Of a DNA stretch of 39,483 bases, positions 22,768 through 30,024 are shown in pieces. Source of the stretch: QNES01 sp023143415 (GTDB taxonomy: Bacteria > Pseudomonadota > Gammaproteobacteria > Beggiatoales > Beggiatoaceae); contig DAOVUF010000005.1 of assembly GCA_030632725.1 (NCBI GenBank), positions 1 through 39,483 on the forward strand. The letters are read 5' to 3'. Position 1 is the first letter of the stretch; every line of letters begins with the position of its first letter. The notes beneath the pieces were generated by a model, which searched no databases, was not told the DNA's origin, and worked only from the letters and a program-made list of their open reading frames with translations. The position numbers and the translations under genes are program-made.

Positions 22768-24273
22768 CTAAGTCACGTTATTTAAGTCAAGAAGTTCCGT
22801 GTTACAAACTTGACGCTTTGCTGCATCATTGCGATGCTGCTCAAGCTGTTCAAGATAGTTTTTATCAACATCGTTAGTGATGTAATGCCCTGTAAAGCAG
22901 GAAGTATCAAATTGTTTAATGTTTTTATTGCCCTTGCGGGCACAAGCTATTAAATCATCCAAATCCTGATAAACTAACCAGTCGGCACCAATGAGTTTAG
23001 CAATTTCTTCGACAGTACGATTATGGGCAAGAAATTCTTGTGCCGAGGGCATGTCAATGCCATAGACATTAGGATAACGAACAGGAGGCGCGGCAGAGGC
23101 AAAATAGACTTTTTTAGCACCCGCATCACGCGCCATTTGGATGATTTGTTTGCAAGTCGTACCGCGTACTATTGAATCATCTACCAGCAAGACATTTTTA
23201 TTTTTAAATTCCAAATTAATGGCATTGAGTTTTTGATGCACGGATTTTTTACGCAAACTTTGCCCTTGCATGATAAAAGTGCGTGGAATATAGCGATTTT
23301 TCACAAAACCTTCACGGTATTTGCGATTGAGAATATAAGCCAATTGCACGGCAGCGGTACGGCTCGTATCGGGAATGGGAATAACAACATCAATATCATG
23401 CTTGGGGTAAAGACGTAGAATTTTTTTCGCCAGGGTTTTACCCATGCGTAAGCGTGCCTTATAAACTGAAACGCCATCAATAATTGAATCAGGGCGTGCC
23501 ATATAAACCATTTCAAAAATACAAGGCGAATAAACGGGGTAATTAGCACATTGACGAGAATACAATTGCCCTTCTGCACTGATGAAAATGGCTTCACCTG
23601 GGGCAATATCACGGACTAACTTGAATCCCAATACGTCAAGCGCCACACTTTCCGAGGCAATCATATACTCCGTTCCCGCCTTAGTCTGGCGTTTTCCGAA
23701 GACGACTGGACGAATGCCGTAGGGATCTCGAAAAGCAAAAATCCCTAAGCCTGTAATCATCGCCACTGCGGCATATCCCCCCTGACAACGTTTATGCACT
23801 CCACGAACCGCTTTAAATATATCGTCTTGATTTATATATAATTTTTTTAATTGATGTAATTCGTGGGCAAAGACATTCAGTAAGACTTCAGAATCAGAAT
23901 CGGTATTAATATGGCGTAAATCTGCCTTAAAGAGATCGTTTTTCAGGGCATCAGCATTGGTTAAATTGCCATTATGAGCCAAAGCAATGCCGTAAGGTGA
24001 ATTGACATAAAAGGGTTGTGCTTCGGCACTTGACTCACAACCCGCTGTTGGGTAACGTACATGACCAATACCCATATTGCCACGCAAATTCAACATGTGG
24101 CGCGTAAGAAAAACATCACGGACAAGACCATTATTTTTACGCAGATATAAACGGTCATTTTCACAGGTGACAATACCTGCCGCATCTTGCCCTCGATGTT
24201 GTAACATCGTCAGTCCATCATATAAGGCTTGATTCACTTTTGATTTTCCAACAATCCCAATGATTCCACACAT
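22768..24273 (-). CDS. purF: Amidophosphoribosyltransferase
   Basis: The 501-residue enzyme is the first of purine synthesis: it moves ammonia from glutamine to PRPP. The start at 24273 (MCGIIGIVGKSKVNQ) exposes Cys2 as the N-terminal nucleophile after Met removal; longer upstream readings would destroy this. The glutaminase domain includes MLQHRGQDAAGI and GIGHVRYPTAG. The phosphoribosyltransferase domain includes the PRPP loop VLLVDDSIVRGTTC. GGAG lies just upstream. cvpA ends ten bases before it, the common gammaproteobacterial cvpA-purF operon order. Confidence 0.97.
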   Translation of the reverse strand: MCGIIGIVGKSKVNQALYDGLTMLQHRGQDAAGIVTCENDRLYLRKNNGLVRDVFLTRHMLNLRGNMGIGHVRYPTAGCESSAEAQPFYVNSPYGIALAHNGNLTNADALKNDLFKADLRHINTDSDSEVLLNVFAHELHQLKKLYINQDDIFKAVRGVHKRCQGGYAAVAMITGLGIFAFRDPYGIRPVVFGKRQTKAGTEYMIASESVALDVLGFKLVRDIAPGEAIFISAEGQLYSRQCANYPVYSPCIFEMVYMARPDSIIDGVSVYKARLRMGKTLAKKILRLYPKHDIDVVIPIPDTSRTAAVQLAYILNRKYREGFVKNRYIPRTFIMQGQSLRKKSVHQKLNAINLEFKNKNVLLVDDSIVRGTTCKQIIQMARDAGAKKVYFASAAPPVRYPNVYGIDMPSAQEFLAHNRTVEEIAKLIGADWLVYQDLDDLIACARKGNKNIKQFDTSCFTGHYITNDVDKNYLEQLEQHRNDAAKRQVCNTELLDLNNVT

Positions 24274-24283
24274 AGCTCCAATC

Positions 24284-24841
24284 CTAAAAAGAGGGTAGTA
24301 CCAATTCAGGCGGCGGGTCAAAATTGAATTGGGTTGCAACCTCAAGTGGCCAGTGGCTACGCAATTCCACCACAATTGGTTTCAAGTAGCCAATTAATAC
24401 CGATTTTTGCCACACTGCTTTCGTTGGCAAATGAGTCAATCCTGTGAATAGGATTAAAAGAATAACAATAACGGCACTCCGAGCAATACCAAATATTGTG
24501 CCTAAAAAACGATCTGCTATAGATAGCTGAGTTCGCCCAATGGAATTGAGGATCAAGTAATTGATGCCTTCCAATATCAAGAAACTGGTGAAAAACAGTA
24601 TCATAAACGTCATTCCTAAACGCAAATCCGTATATTTAGGAATCAGCGTTGTTAATTGACTTGCTAATCCATCTAAAAAGAGAAATGCGATCACGAATGA
24701 GAAAAACCAACTTAAAAACGAAAAGAGTTCTTTAACAAATCCTTGAAAAAAACTAATAATGGCTGACAGCAAAATAAGAGTAATAATACTAAAATCTATC
24801 CAGTTTAGACTCAAATCCGCAAGAAAATCTGCCCAATTCAT
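24284..24841 (-). CDS. cvpA: CvpA family inner-membrane protein
   Basis: The 185-residue protein has four predicted membrane helices: about 15-35 (IDFSIITLILLSAIISFFQG), 38-58, 75-97 and 115-137. The family wording is GFVKELFSFLSWFFSFV and DRFLGTIFGIARSAV. CvpA proteins were named for colicin V production and are linked to envelope maintenance; the biochemical role is unsettled. The start at 24841 (MNWADF) has GGAG nine bases upstream. It is first in the cvpA-purF operon. Confidence 0.92.
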   Translation of the reverse strand: MNWADFLADLSLNWIDFSIITLILLSAIISFFQGFVKELFSFLSWFFSFVIAFLFLDGLASQLTTLIPKYTDLRLGMTFMILFFTSFLILEGINYLILNSIGRTQLSIADRFLGTIFGIARSAVIVILLILFTGLTHLPTKAVWQKSVLIGYLKPIVVELRSHWPLEVATQFNFDPPPELVLPSF

Positions 24842-24902
24842 AGTGAGTGCTCCGTAGTGAAAATAAAACCCGTTTTTTCAAAAAAAATCTGTAACGATAA
24901 AA

Positions 24903-25230
24903 ATCTGGCAACTACTCAGCCTTGAAATCAATTTCACCCCACCCTCGTTCCCAAGCTCCAGCTCTCATCGTTATACATAAGTCAAAAATCGTCAAAAGTA
25001 GGGTGGGTAGAGTGAAACGAAACCCACCATTTGGCGGTTCGGTGGGTTTCGCTCTCGCTCTACCCACCCTACGAAAAAACAATTTAAATCAAATACTTAA
25101 ATACTTATGACTAACGATGAGAGCTCCAGCTTGGGAACGAGGGGGCTGAGTACAAAATCTGTAACGATTCAGCCTTTAAATCAATTTCGCGATGCGTTTT
25201 AAGGCTGAAAGTTTATTGAAGGCTGAAAGT
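24903..25230. repeat. Nested palindrome block downstream of the AAA-TPR gene
   Basis: An outer inverted pair, CTCGTTCCCAAGCTCCAGCT with CTCATCGTTA (about 24952-24975), is matched by TAACGATGAGAGCTCCAGCT with TGGGAACGAG (about 25113-25141). Inside is GTAGGGTGGGTAGAG...CTCTACCCACCCTAC (24995-25072) with its own ACCCACC / GGTGGGT hairpin. Outside are CAACTACTCAGCCTTGAAAT (24909) and TTCAGCC...GGCTGAA (25168-25210), members of the CAGCCTTGAAAT family. No gene lies here. Confidence 0.8.
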
Positions 25231-28200
25231 TTATTGTAAGTTTTTTATCACAAATCCTTGCAAAGCACTCAACTCTTTTTGTGCTTGCTGGTTATCAGTA
25301 TCTCTTGTAGCCAAATCTTCTGCAATAGCTAATGCGTTTTGATAGGATTGCAAAGCAAGTGCTTGTTTTTGCAGGCTATTCTGAATTTGACCTCGCTTGT
25401 AATAATTGAACAGTAAATCATGCTGTGCCTTCCTATTTTCAGGATCATCTGCGACGATTTCTTTACTGATTTTCAAAGACTTCTGATAGGCTTCAAGAGC
25501 CTCAACTGTATTGTACCGTTCCAACTGCACGTCTCCAATCTTATCGAAACTGAACATCAAATCGCGCTGTGCATTCCAATTTGTTGGATTATTTTTAGCG
25601 AGTGGTTTACTGCTTCCTAAAGAAGACTGATAGGCTTCAAGGGCTAACACTGTATTGCCAAGTTGTAACTGCACCTCTCCAAGTTTCTTAAAACTATCAA
25701 TCAAATCGTGCTGTGCCTGAAAATTTTTAGACTCATCTGCGAGTGTTTCACGTATTGATAAAGACTGCTGATAGGCATTAATAGCCTTTTCAGTATTTTC
25801 CAATTGCAACTGCACTTGACCTATATTATCCCAACTGACACTCAAATCGCGTTGTATCTGAGAATTTAGGGGTTCGTCTATGGCGAGTAATTGGCGTTTT
25901 GATAAAGACTGCTGATAGATCTTAAGGGCCGCTGGAATGTTGCCCTGTTGCCGCCGCACTTGACCTATATTATCCAAGCTGACACTCAAATCGCGTTGTG
26001 CTTGAGAACTATTTTGCTCGTCTGCGACTCTTTCACGGAGAACAAAAGACTTTTGATAGGCATTAAGAGCCATTTCTAGGTTGCTACGTTGCAACTGTAC
26101 ATGACCTATATTATCCCAACTGACACTCAAATCGCGTTGTGCCTGAGAATCTTTTTCCGTGTTCAGTTGTTGGCGGTTCTCCAAAGATTGCTGATAGGCT
26201 TTAAGAGCAATTTGTGTATTGCCACGTTGTAACTGTACATGACCTAAATTATCCAAACAGACAATTAAATCACGCAGTGCTTGAGAACCGTTAGGATCCT
26301 CTGTGGCAATTTTTTCACTGATTTCCAAAGACTGCTGATAGGCTTTAAGGGCCGCTTGTGTGTTGCCAAGTTGTAACTGCGCGTCTCCAAGCGTGTTGAA
26401 ACTGATCAGCAAATTGCGCTTTACCCAAGCATTTTTCGGTTGGTTTTGAAGCTGTTTTTTGAGTATTTCAATACTCTGCTGATAAGCCGCCAGTGCTTTT
26501 TCAGTCTCACCGAGTAATAGCCAATTATCTCCAAGACGACTTAGGTTAGACAATTTTTCTTGCAATGCGCGTTTGCTTTCAGGAAGCAACATAAGAATTT
26601 GATCCCATAGAGCAATGTTTTTCTCTAAAATACGGGGCAATATAGTCGGTATTTGTGTTAATTCATCAACCAATTCGTCGCTCAAGGTTTTCACGACAGT
26701 TAGGATAGATTCCCTCTCATCTTGTCGTAAAGCAACTTCAGTATTTTTCAAGGTCAGTTGTTGTGAAGCAATCTTAGCCTTTTCCAAGGATTGCTCCTTT
26801 TGCTGTAAAGCAATCTCAGCATTTTCCAATGCCTGTTTTTTAGTCAAATATTCTTGGCCACTATACGCGATTGCCGCAGTTAAAAGAATTGCCAATACCC
26901 AATTAAACTGCCTTTTTCTTTGCAACTTGACCGTGTTGGCTAGGGTCTTTTTCTCCATGTTTTGGCAAGCCTCCAAGAAGTGATGATCCTGATCGCTTAA
27001 ACGTTTACCTTCCGCCCAGACTTTTGCATCTTGTAAGGCTTCTCCCCATAATAGGCGTGAATCGTCCTGATGACCTGAGACATCCCAGGCTCTTAAATCT
27101 TCAGCATAAGGACGCAATTCTTTAATCGTCCTGTCGCACCAAGTTTTGTCAAAGACCATTTCGTAAATTCTGTTATAAACAAATAACTTACTTTTACGCA
27201 GTATGACTAAGCCGGAAAGTCGGAGTTCAAGTTGTTCTGGAGAATCGTCGGCTGGAATGCCAGTATAAGGCGAAGTCAACTGGGTTTTCTGAAAAAACTC
27301 GGTTTCTTTACTTTCTTTTGAGGACAAAATATGCTGATATAGCCCTAACAGTCGCCCCGTGTATTGTCCCTCTTCTAAATACATAATCCTGTCACGGATG
27401 TATCTCAAGTGCATGGGATCATCTTGGCTTTCCCAATCATCAACGATTTTGGTTTTAACCAATTGCTCAATATAAGCCAGTTCTTGTCCTTCTGAAAGAG
27501 TTCCCCCTTTTGAAACTTCCTGTCTTTCATGCACTTGTTGGGAAAATTCACTTTCGCTAATAATTTTGCACAGTTTTTGAGTCAGAAAAGGTTGTCCGCC
27601 TGTCCAATCTAACACCGTTTTCATGAGGTTTTCAGGCGTACTTGTTTTTGTCACCATTCCTTGTGCTAAGGGCATCGCTTCGTATAATTGAAAGCCATTG
27701 AGTTCAATGGCACGTCCAATATTGAAGGGGGTACGTTTTTTATCCGTCATCAAATCGCCAAGAGAGCTGACCCCCAAAATGCCAAAGGTGAGGCGTTTAT
27801 AAGCGGCATTCTCAGAACGCTGGTTATAACAGGCGCGGATCACCTGAAAAAAGTCTTGAGCCAATTGAGGAAGGGCATCGCTTTCGTCAATAAAAATGAC
27901 GATACTTTGGGAAATTCGCGCTAACAGGACTTCTTCAATAAACAAGTTCAAATGTTGCGCTGGGGAGAGCAAATTGTGATTTTGCCACCATGTTTTTAAA
28001 TCAAAGTGGTGCTTGAAACCCAGCTTATCAGCCAGTACACGAATAATGCCGGCATATAATTGTTTTTGGGTTGTTTCTGTTGAGCCGATACTGCTCAAAT
28101 CAATCACGGCACAGGCAAAGCCTTCATCTTCTAAATGGCGCATCGTGCGGACAAGTAGGCTAGATTTACCCATTTGTCGCGCACTCAGCACATAACAAAA

Positions 28201-28332
28201 CTCGCCGTTTTTTAAGCCGTCATAGAAATCTTGATCAGCTTGGCGGCTGAGATAAGTGGGGGCATCTGCTGGGAGACAGCCGCCAACTTGGTAGGTGTAT
28301 TTTTTAAGTTTTTGATTTGTAAGAGTTTTCAC
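25231..28332 (-). CDS. AAA-like ATPase fused to a TPR array (STAND-like)
   Basis: 1033 residues. The N-terminal AAA-like NTPase (PF14516 type, about 10-420) starts YQVGGCLPADAPTYLSRQAD. It has the P-loop-like SARQMGKSSLL (K56, S57) and Walker B IVIFIDESDAL, as in many large filamentous-bacterium signalling proteins. A predicted membrane helix (about 470-490, NWVLAILLTAAIAYSG) is followed by a short coiled coil (ALENAEIALQQKEQSLEKAK). After it come about nine TPR-like repeats of roughly 50 residues (LGDAQLQLGNTQAALKAYQQ, QAQRDLSVSWDNIGHVQLQ). The repeats are so alike that slippage or recombination could change copy number. A scaffolding or signalling ATPase is inferred; the target is unknown. 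The start gives the family's usual N-terminus; the ribosome site is weak. Confidence 0.85.
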   Translation of the reverse strand: MKTLTNQKLKKYTYQVGGCLPADAPTYLSRQADQDFYDGLKNGEFCYVLSARQMGKSSLLVRTMRHLEDEGFACAVIDLSSIGSTETTQKQLYAGIIRVLADKLGFKHHFDLKTWWQNHNLLSPAQHLNLFIEEVLLARISQSIVIFIDESDALPQLAQDFFQVIRACYNQRSENAAYKRLTFGILGVSSLGDLMTDKKRTPFNIGRAIELNGFQLYEAMPLAQGMVTKTSTPENLMKTVLDWTGGQPFLTQKLCKIISESEFSQQVHERQEVSKGGTLSEGQELAYIEQLVKTKIVDDWESQDDPMHLRYIRDRIMYLEEGQYTGRLLGLYQHILSSKESKETEFFQKTQLTSPYTGIPADDSPEQLELRLSGLVILRKSKLFVYNRIYEMVFDKTWCDRTIKELRPYAEDLRAWDVSGHQDDSRLLWGEALQDAKVWAEGKRLSDQDHHFLEACQNMEKKTLANTVKLQRKRQFNWVLAILLTAAIAYSGQEYLTKKQALENAEIALQQKEQSLEKAKIASQQLTLKNTEVALRQDERESILTVVKTLSDELVDELTQIPTILPRILEKNIALWDQILMLLPESKRALQEKLSNLSRLGDNWLLLGETEKALAAYQQSIEILKKQLQNQPKNAWVKRNLLISFNTLGDAQLQLGNTQAALKAYQQSLEISEKIATEDPNGSQALRDLIVCLDNLGHVQLQRGNTQIALKAYQQSLENRQQLNTEKDSQAQRDLSVSWDNIGHVQLQRSNLEMALNAYQKSFVLRERVADEQNSSQAQRDLSVSLDNIGQVRRQQGNIPAALKIYQQSLSKRQLLAIDEPLNSQIQRDLSVSWDNIGQVQLQLENTEKAINAYQQSLSIRETLADESKNFQAQHDLIDSFKKLGEVQLQLGNTVLALEAYQSSLGSSKPLAKNNPTNWNAQRDLMFSFDKIGDVQLERYNTVEALEAYQKSLKISKEIVADDPENRKAQHDLLFNYYKRGQIQNSLQKQALALQSYQNALAIAEDLATRDTDNQQAQKELSALQGFVIKNLQ

Positions 28333-28398
28333 ATTAAAGTTTCATAAGTTGTATTCATTAAAAAAGCATTAAGGAATGTGCATGAAATAAATTCTACC

Positions 28399-28608
28399 AT
28401 GTTGAATCAGACCTGACAGTTGAATCAGACCTGACAGGTTTCCAAAACCTGTCAGGTCTAGTCGTCATGTTGAATCAGACTAGTTGTCATGTTAAATCAG
28501 ACCTGACAGATTTCCAAAACCTGTCAGGTCTAGTCGTCATGTTGAATCAGACTAGTTGTCATGTTGAATCAGACCTGACAGGTTTCCAAAACCTGTCAGG
28601 TCTAGTCG
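28399..28608. repeat. Tandem CCTGACAGG hairpins, second array
   Basis: Three hairpins (CCTGACAGGTTTCCAAAACC then TGTCAGG; the second has CAGATTT) are separated by TCTAGTCGTCATGTTGAATC spacers. Each spacer contains a deleted, hairpin-less unit (AATCAGACTAGTTGTCATGT). The stem matches 13961-14104 but the spacer differs. It lies upstream of the AAA-TPR gene and downstream of nrdB. Confidence 0.9.
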
Positions 28609-28624
28609 GAGAGTTGATTTCATT

Positions 28625-28664
28625 TTCGAGGTTTTAGTTTTTTTCAAAAAACTAAAACCTCGAA
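28625..28664. repeat. TTCGAGG-family hairpin (TTTTAG core)
   Basis: Perfect arms TTCGAGGTTTTAG / CTAAAACCTCGAA, seven bases past the nrdB stop codon. In the minus-strand transcript the stem contains T-runs in its centre rather than after it, so it is not a classic terminator. Confidence 0.85.
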
Positions 28665-28670
28665 ACGTTC

Positions 28671-29804
28671 CTAATCCCACGTTAATTGACTACCCGTCTG
28701 ATATTCACGAACACGTCCTTCAAAAAAATTGACCTCCTGATTTAATTCGTATTCGCTAATCCAGGGCATAGGATGCTCTTTTATTCCAAATAGAGGATTA
28801 ATCCCCAAGTTTTTACAGATGTTGTCACCTATAAATTTGGCAAAATTAATATAGGTGTGGACAGACATTCCTAAAATACCGCCATCTGGCATTACAGCAT
28901 GGGCATAAGCGGTTTCTAATCGAATGGCTTCATCTACCATTGTCCGAAAACGTTCCTGCATAGCAACATCCCAAATATTGGGATTTTCTCTAATAATTTG
29001 TCGAATGAGCCATACGCCATTACTAGAATGTCCCACTTCGTCGCGCCAGATATAGCTATATTGTTGCGCCGTATTTCTCAATTTACCCTTCCGCGCCAGC
29101 GCGAAAATTTGTGAAAAGCCCAGTGGGAAAAAGAGATATTCAAAAATATAATAACTCATCAAATTTTCTAACAAAGCACGGAGGGCTTCTGGTTCACCCA
29201 GAGGCGCGTTGTTCAGCTTATTGGTAAAGATGAGATTCCAATTGACTTTTTCAACCAGTTCTGGCATTTCTTGATACAGGGCGAAAACTTGTCCTTGTCC
29301 TTTTTCATCCAAACCATAAGATTCTAATATGAATAAGTAGGATTCTACATGATTCGACTCTTCGCACATGATCCAGCGAAGATATTGTCTCATTTCGTTA
29401 GCAGTAATATGTTGAAATATGGTATTAACCAAGTTATCAGGTACCAGATTATCTCCAGCAGTGAGATAAGAAATATTGGTTTTGAAGAGCCACATTTCAG
29501 CTTCAGTCAACTGCCCTGTGTTCCATTGTAGCTTATCTTCTCCCATAGGAATATCATTTGGCACCCAAAAGTTTTTACGCGCCGCTAAAAACCGATCCCT
29601 GACTTGAGTATATTTGACAGGTATCGGTTGCCGCAAGTCATAGCCACGTCCTCCAACAATCTTGATGTCGGTAGAAGAGGGCCGTTTACTCCCAATAGTG
29701 ATCGGATCTAAACTGCTTGAAATAGAAATCTGCTCCGTTTTTTGAGGCGGTGTCGAAACAATATCACCTTCTGGATGATTAGCCATGTCTTCAAAATATA
29801 ACAT
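28671..29804 (-). CDS. nrdB: Ribonucleoside-diphosphate reductase, class I beta subunit
   Basis: The 377-residue subunit carries the diiron centre and tyrosyl radical for deoxyribonucleotide synthesis. The first about 60 residues are a variable extension. Core motifs are E149-H152-Y156 in CEESNHVESY (iron ligands and the radical tyrosine, spaced as in the class Ia E. coli protein) and SYYIFEYLFFPLGFSQIFAL. They also include RDEVGHSSNG, which supplies the second Glu/His pair. The C-terminus, rich in acidic and hydrophobic residues (FEGRVREYQTGSQLTWD), is the usual docking tail for NrdA. The start may be 29804 or 29786. nrdA lies 220 bases upstream, the gap filled by repeats. Confidence 0.95.
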   Translation of the reverse strand: MLYFEDMANHPEGDIVSTPPQKTEQISISSSLDPITIGSKRPSSTDIKIVGGRGYDLRQPIPVKYTQVRDRFLAARKNFWVPNDIPMGEDKLQWNTGQLTEAEMWLFKTNISYLTAGDNLVPDNLVNTIFQHITANEMRQYLRWIMCEESNHVESYLFILESYGLDEKGQGQVFALYQEMPELVEKVNWNLIFTNKLNNAPLGEPEALRALLENLMSYYIFEYLFFPLGFSQIFALARKGKLRNTAQQYSYIWRDEVGHSSNGVWLIRQIIRENPNIWDVAMQERFRTMVDEAIRLETAYAHAVMPDGGILGMSVHTYINFAKFIGDNICKNLGINPLFGIKEHPMPWISEYELNQEVNFFEGRVREYQTGSQLTWD

Positions 29805-29860
29805 ATAATTCTCTCAATTTTTTCTATGCTTGATGTTAAAGTCTAAAGAACTTATTTTAC

Positions 29861-30014
29861 TAATCTTTGTACAGGGATTTTTTATAAGTCATTGATTTAA
29901 ATCATTTTCCATTGTTAGAATCAGAATTTTCAGCCATGTAGGGTGGGCAACGTGGTTGCCCACCACTTTTTTAATGAAGAAGGTGGGCAAAAAAAGGACT
30001 TTGCCCACCCTACA
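29861..30014. repeat. CTTTGTACAGG half repeat joined to a GTAGGGTGGGCAAC element
   Basis: CTTTGTACAGGGATTTTTTA through TTAGAATCAGAATTTTCAG (29861-29931) is cut off by a complete GTAGGGTGGGCAACG...TTGCCCACCCTAC element (29938-30014). Both lie in the nrdA-nrdB spacer, so they are transcribed with the operon and could place a stable stem between the two subunit genes. Confidence 0.8.
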
Positions 30015-30024
30015 TTCCTAAGTT

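Noticed and set aside
24274..24375. Longer N-terminus for purF
   Set aside because: It would bury the catalytic N-terminal cysteine and overlap cvpA by about 90 bases.
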